The notes: generated by a model from the sequence alone, not told the origin. A stretch of 64,000 nucleotides of DNA from Anaerolineales bacterium UBA2395 (GCA_002343775.1 DDSH01000019.1:1432-65431); one strand, 5' to 3'; positions 8,300 through 16,931 are shown, numbered from the stretch's first letter. Translations and numbers: made by a program.

Positions 8300-9652
8300 A
8301 TGTTAATTACAAACGCAAATGTCATCACTTGGGAAAGCCCGAACCGGGTGTTTCCCAACCACGCCATCCTCATTGAAGGCGGACGCATCAAAGAGATCGG
8401 AACGACCAAAGCCCTGACAGCCAAATATCCCAAGCTCAAGCCGACGGATGCCAAAGGTCAGTACGTGATGCCGGGGGGCATCTGCGCACACACCCATTTT
8501 TATGGCGCTTTTGCACGCGGCATGGCGATCCCCGGCCCAGCGCCCAAGGATTTCCCCGAGATCCTGAAAAAACTTTGGTGGCCCCTGGACCGTTCATTGG
8601 ATGCAGACGGCGTACGTGCCTCGGCGCTCGTCTGCCTTGTGGATGCGATCAAACACGGCACAACCACGTTGATCGATCATCATGCCTCGCCCAATTTCAT
8701 CGACGGTTCGCTGGATGTCATCGCCGATGCGTTGGACAAAAGCGGGCTGCGCGGCGTACTTTGTTACGAAGTGACCGATCGCGATGGTGTGGAAAAAGCC
8801 AACGCCGGGATCCAGGAAAATGTACGTTTCTTAAAGCGCCTCGCATCGGACCCACACCCGCGTCTCGCCGGGACCTTTGGTTTGCACGCCAGCCTGACGC
8901 TTTCGGGCAGCACCCTGCAAGCCTGCCGCGCGGCTGTGTCGGAAGGCACCGGCTTCCACGTCCATACCGCCGAACATGAGTCGGATGAATACGACAGCCT
9001 GCAAAAATCCAATATGCGGGTGATCGACCGCTTGCAAAAGCACAACATCCTCGGACCGAACACCATCACGGCGCATGGCGTCCATTTTGACGCACGCGAA
9101 ATGGAAATCCTAAAGGACACCGGTACCTGGCTTTCTCATCAGCCGCGTTCGAACATGAACAATGGCGTGGGCGTGGCACACATCGAGTCCATGCTGCGAA
9201 TGGGCATCAAGGTCTGTTTGGGCAACGATGGATTCACCAATTCCATGTGGGACGAGTGGAAGACCGCTTATTTGCTCCACAAGGTTGAACATCGTGACCC
9301 GCGCCGCATGGGTGGATACGACGTCCAGCAGATGGCGATCTACAACAACGCCGCGCTTGCCAGCATTTTCTTCCCCTCTGCGCCCATCGGTCAGATCGTA
9401 CCCGGCGCTGTCGCAGACCTGATCTTCGTCGACTACCATCCCTTCACCCCCCTCACCGATGGAAATCTCCCTTGGCATATCATTTTCGGTTTCCAGCAAA
9501 GCATGGTCACCAGCACGATGGTGGCTGGAAAGTTCCTCATGAAGGACCGCGAGCTGCTCACGCTCGATGAAGAAGAAATTACTGCGCGTGCCATGGAAAC
9601 CGCACCGCGCATTTGGAAGAAATACGAAGAAGAAGTAGCGAAAGTCCTGTAG
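8300..9652 (+). CDS. ssnA: amidohydrolase, SsnA / chlorohydrolase type
   Basis: Metal-dependent aminohydrolase of 450 residues. The metal ligands are visible in order: HTHFYGAF (about residue 63), HVHTAEHESDEYDS (about residue 223), AHGVHFD (about residue 258) and LGNDGFTNSMWDEW (about residue 307, with the catalytic Asp). The family includes guanine, cytosine and N-acyl aminohydrolases. The closest recognisable type is SsnA, which in E. coli lies among purine/molybdenum hydroxylase genes, and similar hydroxylase genes occur at 21-35 kb here. The start ATG is two bases after the previous stop codon, so the frame-open extension upstream is not used. Substrate inferred only: a purine or related heterocycle. 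Confidence 0.82.
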   Translation: MLITNANVITWESPNRVFPNHAILIEGGRIKEIGTTKALTAKYPKLKPTDAKGQYVMPGGICAHTHFYGAFARGMAIPGPAPKDFPEILKKLWWPLDRSLDADGVRASALVCLVDAIKHGTTTLIDHHASPNFIDGSLDVIADALDKSGLRGVLCYEVTDRDGVEKANAGIQENVRFLKRLASDPHPRLAGTFGLHASLTLSGSTLQACRAAVSEGTGFHVHTAEHESDEYDSLQKSNMRVIDRLQKHNILGPNTITAHGVHFDAREMEILKDTGTWLSHQPRSNMNNGVGVAHIESMLRMGIKVCLGNDGFTNSMWDEWKTAYLLHKVEHRDPRRMGGYDVQQMAIYNNAALASIFFPSAPIGQIVPGAVADLIFVDYHPFTPLTDGNLPWHIIFGFQQSMVTSTMVAGKFLMKDRELLTLDEEEITARAMETAPRIWKKYEEEVAKVL

Positions 9653-9678
9653 TTCAAATTCACATCATTGGAGATTTC

Positions 9679-10362
9679 ATGAAAGACGAACACCTTTTAT
9701 TATCCATCGCAGTTCTGGGCGGAACAGGCAAGGAAGGCAAGGGTTTGGCGTATCGCTGGGCGAGGGCGGGCTATCACGTCTTAATCGGTTCACGCAGCGA
9801 GGAAAAAGCAGTTGCCGCCGCCAAAGAGATTCAGGACATGCTTGGGGATGGCACCATGGTTCGGGGGATGGGAAACCTTCTGGCGGCGAAAGAAGCGAAT
9901 ATCGTCGTGTTGACCGTGCCCTACTCCGCACATCGCGATACGCTCGAAACGGTCAAAGAGGAGCTCAAAGGCAAGATCCTGGTGGATGTCACCGTTCCGC
10001 TGGTCCCGCCGAAGGTCGCCACTGTTCAAATGCCTGCCGCCGGGTCGGCAGCGCAGGAAGCAAAAGAGATCGTCGGCGAGGGCGTGGAAGTATGCGCGGC
10101 GTTCCAAAATATTTCCCATGAGCACTTGATGGGCGAGGAAGGCGTGGAATGCGATGTGCTGGTGACGGGCACAAGCAAGGATGCCCGCGCCGAGACCATC
10201 AAATTGGTGCAAGCCGCCGGGCTGAAAGGCTGGGACGCCGGTCCCATCGAAAACTCGGTGGTGGTGGAAGGTCTCACCAGCGTATTGATCGGCATCAACA
10301 AAAAGTATGGCTCCACCCATGCCGGTATCAAGATCACAGGGGCGTCGAACACTCCGAAATAA
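9679..10362 (+). CDS. npdG: NADPH-dependent F420 reductase
   Basis: Transfers hydride between NADP(H) and the deazaflavin cofactor F420 in the cytoplasm. The protein has 227 residues, normal for the family. The Rossmann nucleotide-binding loop is AVLGGTGKEGKGLAYRWA (about residues 12-29), followed by IGSRSEEKA, which recognises the NADP 2'-phosphate. VTVPYSAH and VDVTVPLVPP are family-typical segments. ATG at 9679 is chosen because TTGGAG lies eight bases upstream. It heads a block of F420 genes, which fits a role in keeping F420 reduced. Confidence 0.9.
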   Translation: MKDEHLLLSIAVLGGTGKEGKGLAYRWARAGYHVLIGSRSEEKAVAAAKEIQDMLGDGTMVRGMGNLLAAKEANIVVLTVPYSAHRDTLETVKEELKGKILVDVTVPLVPPKVATVQMPAAGSAAQEAKEIVGEGVEVCAAFQNISHEHLMGEEGVECDVLVTGTSKDARAETIKLVQAAGLKGWDAGPIENSVVVEGLTSVLIGINKKYGSTHAGIKITGASNTPK

Positions 10363-10370
10363 TCCGTAGC

Positions 10371-10403
10371 GTGATGCGTACAGCAGCAATGCTTGCGCAT
10401 CAC
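10371..10403 (+). promoter_or_regulatory. intergenic inverted repeat before cofE
   Basis: GTGATGCG (10371-10378) and CGCATCAC (10396-10403) form an 8-bp stem just upstream of the cofE start. No T-run follows, so it is more likely a protein-binding site or an mRNA-processing or stabilising hairpin than a terminator. Function unknown. Confidence 0.4.
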
Positions 10404-10416
10404 GTAGTACGTGCCA

Positions 10417-11184
10417 ATGTCTCTCACTCTCACTTCACTAAAAAATATCCCGCTCATCCGCCGAGGTGACCACCTGGCGGATATTATTCTTAAGTCGCTG
10501 CACGAATCCAACCAGGAGCTGCAGGACGATGACATCCTCGTGCTGGCTCAAAAGATCATCAGCAAGGCGGAGGGGCGCATGGTCAACCTTGCCAGCATCC
10601 ACCCCTCTCCGCGCGCCATTCAACTTGGCGAAGAGACCGAAAAAGACCCGCGTGTGGTGGAGTTGATGCTTCAAGAAAGCAGCGAAGTCCTACGATCGCG
10701 CAAGGGCGTTATTGTTGTTGAACATAAACTTGGCTTCGTCTGCGCCAACGCGGGGATCGACCATTCCAACGTCATGGGCGCAGGCGATTCGAACGAAGAA
10801 TTCGTACTGCTCCTGCCCGAAGACCCGGATACCTCGGCAAAACAACTGCGCGACCAGATCCTGCAATCTACCGGCAAACGCATCGGCGTGATGATCATCG
10901 ACTCACACGGGCGTGCCTGGCGCAATGGCACGGTCGGGATCTGCATTGGTTTGAGTGGCATCCCAGCCCTGGTGGATGAACGCGGCTGGCATGATCTGTT
11001 CGGGTACACCCTCAAAGCTACCATCGTTGCCGTGGCAGATGAACTCGCCGCCGCCGCTTCCTTGATGATGGGGCAAGCCGCCGAGGGCACACCTGTTGTC
11101 CATGTTCGCGGATTCCCCTATCCGCTTGGCGAAGGTTCGCTCGGAGAGATCATCCGCCCAAAGGAATTGGACATGTTCCGATAG
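10417..11184 (+). CDS. cofE: coenzyme F420-0:L-glutamate ligase
   Basis: Adds L-glutamate residues to F420-0 with GTP, making the poly-gamma-glutamyl tail. The protein has 255 residues, the length of the stand-alone CofE/FbiB N-terminal domain, and lacks the C-terminal reductase domain of actinobacterial FbiB. Landmarks are LAQKIISKAEGRMV, CANAGIDHSNV (nucleotide and metal site), IDSHGRAWRNGTVGICIG and DLFGYTLKATIVAVADELAAAA. The separate nitroreductase gene at 11671 may supply the missing domain. A GTG six bases upstream is an alternative start. Confidence 0.94.
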   Translation: MSLTLTSLKNIPLIRRGDHLADIILKSLHESNQELQDDDILVLAQKIISKAEGRMVNLASIHPSPRAIQLGEETEKDPRVVELMLQESSEVLRSRKGVIVVEHKLGFVCANAGIDHSNVMGAGDSNEEFVLLLPEDPDTSAKQLRDQILQSTGKRIGVMIIDSHGRAWRNGTVGICIGLSGIPALVDERGWHDLFGYTLKATIVAVADELAAAASLMMGQAAEGTPVVHVRGFPYPLGEGSLGEIIRPKELDMFR

Positions 11185-11294
11185 CAACAATGAAAAAAAA
11201 CTCCACATCCACACAGAACGCTAACGCGAATCTTATGCACCTTTGATATAACCAAATGCGAGATAAATAGCCTGCTACAACCCCTGGAGTCTCA

Positions 11295-11684
11295 ATGAGT
11301 TTCCCTGAAAAATTTCTCGACCTGCTAGACCCCAAAACCAAAGCTTTTCTCTATCTTGCCACCGTGAATGCCAAGGGGATTCCCCAAGTGACCCCGGTCT
11401 GGTTCGATACCGACGGGGAGCACATCCTCATCAACACCAATGAAGGGCGCGCCAAAGACCGCAACATGAAAGCACGACCCGACATCGCCATGACAATTCA
11501 AGACCCCAACGACCCCTATCGTTACCTTGGAATGCGCGGCAAAGTGGTCTCTCACACCACCGAGGGCGCCGATGAACACATCAACAAACTCTCGTTGCGA
11601 TACTACGGCACCCCATGGACGTACCGTGAAGGACAGAAGCGGATCATCTTCAAGATTCAGCCGACCTCCTTTGACGAACACTAG
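11295..11684 (+). CDS. PPOX-class F420-dependent oxidoreductase
   Basis: Small split-barrel protein of 129 residues from the pyridoxamine-phosphate-oxidase-like family whose members bind F420 or flavins. Typical segments are FLYLATVNAKGIPQVTPVWF (strand pair at the cofactor site), INTNEGRAKDRNM and the late DKL-type region LSLRYYGTPW. The position inside an F420 gene block favours F420 as cofactor. Actinobacterial relatives reduce quinones, biliverdin or fatty acids, so the substrate is open. It overlaps the start of the next gene. Confidence 0.85.
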   Translation: MSFPEKFLDLLDPKTKAFLYLATVNAKGIPQVTPVWFDTDGEHILINTNEGRAKDRNMKARPDIAMTIQDPNDPYRYLGMRGKVVSHTTEGADEHINKLSLRYYGTPWTYREGQKRIIFKIQPTSFDEH

Positions 11685-12297
11685 CCTGCGCGATTTTTTG
11701 CGCACCCGCCGCTCGATCCGCCGCTTCCAACCGGACCCGGTGCCTGATGCCGTTATCAGGGACATTCTCCACACTGCCACATTTGCCCCGTCTGCCCATA
11801 ACCGACAGCCCTGGCGATTCATCGTACTGACCGAATCTGCTGCGAAAAAAGACCTCTCCGACCGCATGGCAGAGGAGTTTCAACGCGACCTGGCACAAGA
11901 TCGCCTCCCAGCCGAGGAAATCACAAAACGGGTCAACCGCTCGCGAGAGCGCATCACTTCCTCGCCTGTGGTCATCCTTCTGTGCCTCGACATGACCGAT
12001 ATGGACCGGTACCCAGATGAACGCCGCAGGGAATCTGAGCATCTCATCGCCACGCAGTCCGTCGCCAATGCAGGCATGCAATTGCTGCTTGCCGCACATG
12101 CGGAAGGCTTGGGTGGGGTCTGGGTTTGCAGCCCCATATTCGCGCAGGAAACCGTCTGCAAGGCATTGAATCTCTCACAAGCATGGGAACCGCACGCCAT
12201 GTTCTTGTTGGGCTATCCAAGTGAAAACCCTGTGATAAGAGAAAGAAAACCATTGGATGAAATTGCAATTTTTCAAACGGAGAAAATTCTGAAGTGA
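11671..12297 (+). CDS. nitroreductase-family FMN protein, candidate dehydro-F420-0 reductase
   Basis: FMN-binding nitroreductase fold of 208 residues. The N-terminal LRTRRSIRRFQPDPVPD, TFAPSAHNRQPWRFIVL and the late EGLGGVWVCSP are classic for the family. It sits between cofE/PPOX and cofD and resembles the reductase half of FbiB. In organisms that build F420 from phosphoenolpyruvate, that domain reduces dehydro-F420-0, and this role is my inference here. The start is uncertain. TTG at 11671 overlaps the previous gene by 14 bases, while the open frame runs back to 11527 inside that gene. The stop overlaps the GTG of cofD (GTGA). Confidence 0.8.
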   Translation: MTNTSLRDFLRTRRSIRRFQPDPVPDAVIRDILHTATFAPSAHNRQPWRFIVLTESAAKKDLSDRMAEEFQRDLAQDRLPAEEITKRVNRSRERITSSPVVILLCLDMTDMDRYPDERRRESEHLIATQSVANAGMQLLLAAHAEGLGGVWVCSPIFAQETVCKALNLSQAWEPHAMFLLGYPSENPVIRERKPLDEIAIFQTEKILK

Positions 12298-13208
12298 AAA
12301 TTGTTGCCCTCGCTGGCGGAGTCGGCGGCGCAAAACTCGCCGACGGACTCGCCCAGATCCTGCCGCCCGAAGACCTGACCGTCATCGTCAACACAGGTGA
12401 TGATTTTGAACATCTCGGCTTGACGATCTGCCCCGACATTGATACGGTCTGTTATACACTTGCGGGTCTTGCCAATCCCGAAACCGGCTGGGGACGAGCC
12501 GGAGAGACTTGGAATACGATTGCCAACGTGGAAAAACTCGGCGGACCGGCATGGTTCAGGCTCGGAGATCAGGATATTGCCACGCATCTCGAGCGAACAC
12601 GTCGGTTGAAAGAGGGACAATCTCTTTCGCAGGTGACACGCGATTTTTGCAAGGCATGGGGCATTCAGCCCACAGTGTTACCCATGTCCGATTCCCCGGT
12701 GCGAACTATGGTGGATTCAGACGAAGGTGAACTGGCGTTTCAGGAGTATTTTGTTCACAGACAATGCCAGCCGCGCGTCAGAGGCTTTCGGTTCGATGGG
12801 GTCGAAGTCGCTGAACCCGCTCCCGGGGCGAAAGAAGCGCTTAAGTCGGCAGATGCGGTGGTCTTTTGCCCGTCCAATCCGTGGGTGAGCATCGACCCGA
12901 TCCTCAAGGTCATCAAAAACATGGACAAACCGGTCGTGGCAGTTTCCCCCATCATCGGTGGAAAGACAGTGAAAGGTCCCGCTGCGAAGATGTATGCGGA
13001 GTTGGGCATTGAACCCTCGGTGTTGGCGGTTGCGAATCATTATCGTACCATTCTGACGGGTTTCGTGTTAGACAATGCAGACTCAAATATCGAAAGTGTA
13101 ATTAAAGATTTAAAAATTAAGACACTTGTTACTGATACACTTATGAACCAGCCAGCCGACCGCAAGAGGCTGGCGAACGATGTGCTATTTTTTATTGGGA
13201 GTCTTTAA
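12294..13208 (+). CDS. cofD: 2-phospho-L-lactate / phosphoenolpyruvate transferase (F420 synthesis)
   Basis: Transfers the phospholactyl or enolpyruvyl group from its GDP adduct to FO, giving F420-0 or dehydro-F420-0. The protein has 304 residues, the usual length. Landmarks are VALAGGVGGAKLADGL at the N-terminus, VNTGDDFEHLGL, PDIDTVCYTLAGLAN, WFRLGDQDIATHLERT, MSDSPVRTMV and CPSNPWVSI. GTG start overlapping the nitroreductase stop by four bases, so translation is coupled. It is followed directly by cofC. Confidence 0.96.
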   Translation: MKIVALAGGVGGAKLADGLAQILPPEDLTVIVNTGDDFEHLGLTICPDIDTVCYTLAGLANPETGWGRAGETWNTIANVEKLGGPAWFRLGDQDIATHLERTRRLKEGQSLSQVTRDFCKAWGIQPTVLPMSDSPVRTMVDSDEGELAFQEYFVHRQCQPRVRGFRFDGVEVAEPAPGAKEALKSADAVVFCPSNPWVSIDPILKVIKNMDKPVVAVSPIIGGKTVKGPAAKMYAELGIEPSVLAVANHYRTILTGFVLDNADSNIESVIKDLKIKTLVTDTLMNQPADRKRLANDVLFFIGSL

Positions 13209-13209
13209 C

Positions 13210-13818
13210 ATGTCTCTTTGGGCAATTGTCCCTGTAAAGCCGCTGCGACGCGGGAAATCGCGTCTGGCAGGTGCGTTGACTGAAGAAGAACGCGCCGCAT
13301 TAAATGAGGAATTACTGCAACGTACGCTGCGTACCTTGACCTCTTTGAAGGAGCTGGACAAGGTGCTGGTCGTCAGCCGTGACTCACACGCGCTGACCAT
13401 CGCCCGCAATCACGGTGCCAAGACCGTGCAGGAAGATGGTCAACCGCATTTGAATACGGCGCTGGCGCGCGCTTCGGTCATCGCCCAAGTCCATGCTACC
13501 CAGGGGGTGTTGGTCTTACCCGTGGACTTGCCCCTGCTCAACACAGACGATGTCCTCGCTTTGATCGACCGCGCCACCAAGCCGCCGGTGGTCGTGATCG
13601 CACCGGATCGGCACCATAAAGGGACGAATGCCCTGCTGATGGTTCCTGCCGGTCAGATCGAATATGAATTTGGCGAAGGATCTTTCCAGCGACATTGCGA
13701 ACGAGCGATCCAATCAGGGGCGAGGCTGGAAGTGGTTGAGTTACCCTCACTTGGTTTAGATTTGGATGATCCCGAAGACCTTGAGATCATCCGCAAGATG
13801 GAAGCCTCAAAAGTATAG
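13210..13818 (+). CDS. cofC: 2-phospho-L-lactate (or PEP) guanylyltransferase
   Basis: Activates 2-phospholactate or phosphoenolpyruvate with GTP for the CofD reaction. The protein has 202 residues. The nucleotidyltransferase signature is IVPVKPLRRGKSRLAG (residues 5-20), with LVLPVDLPLL around the metal-binding Asp and APDRHHKGTNALL downstream. Which of the two acids is used cannot be read from sequence. The neighbouring FMN reductase favours phosphoenolpyruvate. The open frame starts at 13180, inside cofD. ATG at 13210, one base after the cofD stop, is the natural start. Confidence 0.94.
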   Translation: MSLWAIVPVKPLRRGKSRLAGALTEEERAALNEELLQRTLRTLTSLKELDKVLVVSRDSHALTIARNHGAKTVQEDGQPHLNTALARASVIAQVHATQGVLVLPVDLPLLNTDDVLALIDRATKPPVVVIAPDRHHKGTNALLMVPAGQIEYEFGEGSFQRHCERAIQSGARLEVVELPSLGLDLDDPEDLEIIRKMEASKV

Positions 13819-13825
13819 ACATTCA

Positions 13826-13881
13826 ATTTGCCACAGGCACGCACACCCTATGAAATTTGCGAAACCTGTGGCAAAATTTTT
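13826..13881 (+). terminator. rho-independent terminator of the cofD-cofC unit
   Basis: A 12-bp stem (atttgccacagg 13826-13837 / cctgtggcaaaat from 13865) with a 27-base loop, followed by a T-run. Confidence 0.75.
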
Positions 13882-13964
13882 ATCAATTGTCAGACAACCG
13901 TTTAGAAATTCTTGAAATCAATGAAAATCGTTAATCCTTTCATTTCACATTCAAGGAGAATGTC

Positions 13965-14966
13965 ATGACCAAAGAGCGTGTTGCACTGTATTTGCAAGAC
14001 TCGCATGACCTGCGGGATGGTTTGGACTACGCAAGGTATGCCGAAGAAAAGGGATTCGAAGCCGTGTGGCAGGCAGAAAGCCGCCTCGTGCGTGATGCGA
14101 TCGTGCCGATGGCAGGATACGCCGCTGTGACCAATAAAATCAAAGTTGGTTCAGGCGTCATCAACAACTGGACCCGTAACATTGGTCTGCTTGCTGCGAC
14201 CTTCCTCACCCTGGATGACCTCGCCCCGAACCGCGTCATTTGTGGTCTTGGCGCATGGTGGGATCCGCTAGCTGCGAATGTGGGGATTGACCGCAAGAAG
14301 CCGTTGACCGCCATGAAAGAAACGGTTCAGGTTATGCGGAAATTACTCAACCTGGAACGCGTCACCTTCGATGGTGAATTCATCCATGTCAAAGACATTG
14401 AATTGGATGTGGTCTACGGACGCCGCGAACCGCGCAATGTGCCGATCATGATCGGCGCAACCGGTGACAAGATGATGGAATTGACCGGCGAAGTGGCAGA
14501 TGGCGCGGTGCTCAATTACTGCGTTGCCCCTGAATACAACGACAACGCGATGGAACTGCTCCAAAAAGGCTTGGATAAATCGGGTCGCAAAATGGAAGAC
14601 TTCGACCGCCCGCAGTTGATCGTCTGCTCGGTGGATGAAGACCACGATAAAGCCATTGATTACAGCAAAATGCTCCTATGCCAATACATCGCACAGCAAC
14701 CCCACATCGCCAAGGCTTCGAACGTTTCGGATGAAGTGGTGCATCAGATCCAGTCCATTCTTGGTTGGCCCGCCACCAAGGAACAGGTAATGAAAGCCAA
14801 AGACCTTGTGCCCGATGAACTGGTCTTGAAGATCACTGCCTCCGGCACACCCACTGAAGCCAAAGCCAAAGTGGAAGAGTACAAGAAGCGCGGCTGCACC
14901 TGCCCCATCCTTTACCCCGTGGGCGGCAATTTCAAATTGCTGATCGACACGTTCGCACAAGCATAA
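13965..14966 (+). CDS. LLM-class F420-dependent oxidoreductase
   Basis: Luciferase-like TIM-barrel flavin/deazaflavin oxidoreductase of 333 residues, closest in feel to methylene-tetrahydromethanopterin reductase-like proteins. Segments such as ARYAEEKGFEAVWQAESRL, KIKVGSGVINNWTRN, FLTLDDLAPNRVICGLGAWWDP and VPIMIGATGDKMMELTGEVADG trace the barrel and the cofactor pocket. It lies between the F420 synthesis genes and an ABC importer, so it may act on the imported compound. Substrate unknown. The ATG has AAGGAG upstream. Confidence 0.9.
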   Translation: MTKERVALYLQDSHDLRDGLDYARYAEEKGFEAVWQAESRLVRDAIVPMAGYAAVTNKIKVGSGVINNWTRNIGLLAATFLTLDDLAPNRVICGLGAWWDPLAANVGIDRKKPLTAMKETVQVMRKLLNLERVTFDGEFIHVKDIELDVVYGRREPRNVPIMIGATGDKMMELTGEVADGAVLNYCVAPEYNDNAMELLQKGLDKSGRKMEDFDRPQLIVCSVDEDHDKAIDYSKMLLCQYIAQQPHIAKASNVSDEVVHQIQSILGWPATKEQVMKAKDLVPDELVLKITASGTPTEAKAKVEEYKKRGCTCPILYPVGGNFKLLIDTFAQA

Positions 14967-14985
14967 AACAGATCAATTTATTTTT

Positions 14986-15045
14986 TCCACGAAGGACACG
15001 AAAAACACGAAGTTCTTACTCGTGAAAATTCGTGTCCTTCGTGGA
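14986..15045. repeat. large palindromic repeat with 17-bp arms
   Basis: tccacgaaggacacgaa (14986-15002) is the exact reverse complement of 15029-15045, with a 26-base loop. The arm sequence belongs to a type of short palindromic repeat found dispersed between genes in many bacteria. It separates the LLM gene from the ABC importer and may also stop transcription, as T-runs flank both sides. Confidence 0.75.
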
Positions 15046-15117
15046 TTTTTTGGGCACATCTGTAAAAAATTAAACTTAAAATGGACGATACATCGTCTGG
15101 TCAAGGAGAAATATTTC

Positions 15118-16095
15118 ATGCGAATTGCACGCCCCTTGTTTTTCACTTTGCTTGTCTTGAGTCTTATGGTCGCCGCCTGCGCAGCCGCTGCCCCTGAGGT
15201 CCAGGATGAATCGCCGGTTGAAAATGTCGGCACGCTCAAGATCGCTGTCTTGCCCATCATCGACACCCTGCCGATGTATGTTGCCGAAGCCGAAGATCTG
15301 TTCGCTAAATACGGTCTGACCGTTGAACTCGTGCCGGTTGCTTCTGCGCCAGAACGTGACCAGTTGCTTGCAGCGGGTCAGGCAGATGGAACCATCAATG
15401 AGACGTTGGCAGTGATGCTCTTCAACAAGGATGCGGTGCAAATGCAAGCAGTGCGCTACGCCCTGCGTCCCGCGGAAGGCTATGGACATTTCTTTATCCT
15501 TGCTTCGGGTAAGAGCGGTATTACCGATGCGCAAGGATTGAAAGGCGTGGAGATCGGTGTTTCGCAAGGAACCGTGATCGAATACGTGACCGAACGTTTG
15601 CTGCAAGCAGAAGGACTGACTGCCGACGAGATCAAGACCATTGCCGTGCCGAAGATCCCTGACCGTATGGCATTGCTTGGCTCAGGCGAACTCGCCGCGG
15701 GCGTACTGCCCGACCCGCTTGCTTCACTGGCGATGAGTCAGGGCGCAGTAAACGTGTTGGATGATTCCAAGTACCCTGAATATGGATTTAGCATTTACTC
15801 CTTCCGCAAGGATGTTGTGGATACAAACCCCGCCGCCGTGAGCGCCTTCCTTGCCGCAATTGAAGAAGCCGTGACGCTCATCAACGCCGACCCGACACAG
15901 TACACCTCGCTATTGAGCGACAAGGGGCTCGTGCCGCCGCCCCTGCTGGAAACCTTCCAGGTTCCGCCCTTCCCTGCGGGGGCTGTGCCCACCGAAGCCG
16001 AATGGAACGACGGACTGGCATGGCTGACAGAAAAGGGGATTTTGAGCGCGGATGTGAGTTACGCAGACTCAGTCAACGACTCGCTTCTGCCCTAG
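15118..16095 (+). CDS. ABC importer substrate-binding lipoprotein (NitT/TauT type)
   Basis: Periplasmic-type binding protein of 325 residues. A signal sequence with lipobox VAAC (Cys about residue 20) marks it as membrane-tethered. The mature part shows the NMT1/SsuA-like pattern: LKIAVLPIIDTLPMYVAEAE, GLTVELVPVASAPERDQLLA, DGTINETLAVMLFN and GVEIGVSQGTVIEYVTERLL. Relatives bind nitrate, sulfonates, taurine or thiamin precursors. Substrate unknown. ATG at 15118 (CAAGGAG upstream) is chosen over the open extension from 15022, which translates the palindromic repeat. Confidence 0.88.
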   Translation: MRIARPLFFTLLVLSLMVAACAAAAPEVQDESPVENVGTLKIAVLPIIDTLPMYVAEAEDLFAKYGLTVELVPVASAPERDQLLAAGQADGTINETLAVMLFNKDAVQMQAVRYALRPAEGYGHFFILASGKSGITDAQGLKGVEIGVSQGTVIEYVTERLLQAEGLTADEIKTIAVPKIPDRMALLGSGELAAGVLPDPLASLAMSQGAVNVLDDSKYPEYGFSIYSFRKDVVDTNPAAVSAFLAAIEEAVTLINADPTQYTSLLSDKGLVPPPLLETFQVPPFPAGAVPTEAEWNDGLAWLTEKGILSADVSYADSVNDSLLP

Positions 16096-16112
16096 CCGAA
16101 AGTTGTTACCGT

Positions 16113-16151
16113 TATAATCAAGTGACAGTCACCATAAGGTGACTGTCACTT
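16113..16151 (+). promoter_or_regulatory. TATAAT box overlapping a 32-bp perfect palindrome
   Basis: TATAAT (16113-16118) is followed at once by a 14-bp inverted repeat, aagtgacagtcacc (16120-16133) and its exact complement (16138-16151), with an ATAA spacer and four T residues after it. If the -10 box is used, the palindrome covers the transcription start like an operator. Otherwise the hairpin is a weak terminator between the binding protein and the ATPase. Confidence 0.55.
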
Positions 16152-16160
16152 TTCACGCGG

Positions 16161-16931
16161 ATGATTTCTATCCAGTCACTAACGTTCCAATACGCCAATC
16201 ACTTGCCGCTCTTCCAGAACTTCAACTGGAACATATCACGCAGCGAGACATGGGCGATTCTGGGTCCTTCGGGCTGCGGCAAAACGACGTTGTTGTATCT
16301 GCTGGCTGGCTTGAAATTCCCAACCTCTGGCAAAGTGACCATTCATGGGGAGAAAATTCTTCGCCCACGCCCGCACAGCGGATTAATCTTACAGGATTAC
16401 GGCTTGCTGCCGTGGGCAACTGTGCGTGAAAATGTGGCACTGGGCGTGAACGTCCGCCAGTTTTATGGGGCGGATGGAAAACACACGCCGGACAATTTCA
16501 TTCCCAAAGACAATATCGAGAGTTGGATTCAACGCCTCGGCTTGAGCGAAGTGGCGGATAAATTCCCCGGTCAACTTTCGGGCGGGCAACGTCAGCGCAC
16601 TGCCATTGCGCGGACGCTCGCGCTCGAACCCGATCTGCTGCTCATGGATGAGCCTTTTTCTTCGCTGGATGCCATTACCCGTGAAGACTTGCAAAACCTG
16701 ACTCACTCGCTTTGTGCAGAACAAAATATTACGCTGGTCATCGTCACCCACGCCATTGAAGAGGCGGCGGTGCTTGGAAAAAAAATCCTGCTTTTGGATA
16801 TGCCGCCCAACCAAAAAACGAATGTTTTCGAAAACCCCAACGCAGGCAGAGATGGTTATCAAAACAGTTCAGAATTTCAAAACCTGTGTAAAGACCTTCG
16901 ACATGAAATGCAAAAGCGGAGCACTCCATGA
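16161..16931 (+). CDS. ABC importer ATP-binding protein (NitT/TauT type)
   Basis: ATPase of 256 residues for the adjacent importer. Walker A is GPSGCGKTT (about residue 36), the Q-loop LILQDYGLLPW, the signature LSGGQRQRTAIARTL, Walker B LLLMDEPFSSLD and the H-loop VIVTHAIEEA. These match SsuB/TauB/NrtD-like subunits. Between the Q-loop and the signature there is a somewhat longer insert (GVNVRQFYGADGKHTPDN). It overlaps the permease start by four bases. Confidence 0.92.
   Translation: MISIQSLTFQYANHLPLFQNFNWNISRSETWAILGPSGCGKTTLLYLLAGLKFPTSGKVTIHGEKILRPRPHSGLILQDYGLLPWATVRENVALGVNVRQFYGADGKHTPDNFIPKDNIESWIQRLGLSEVADKFPGQLSGGQRQRTAIARTLALEPDLLLMDEPFSSLDAITREDLQNLTHSLCAEQNITLVIVTHAIEEAAVLGKKILLLDMPPNQKTNVFENPNAGRDGYQNSSEFQNLCKDLRHEMQKRSTP

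Noticed and set aside
14967..15117. Riboswitch (for example thiamin pyrophosphate type) before the importer
   Set aside because: The region is dominated by the 17-bp palindromic repeat, and I could not find a conserved THI-element core.
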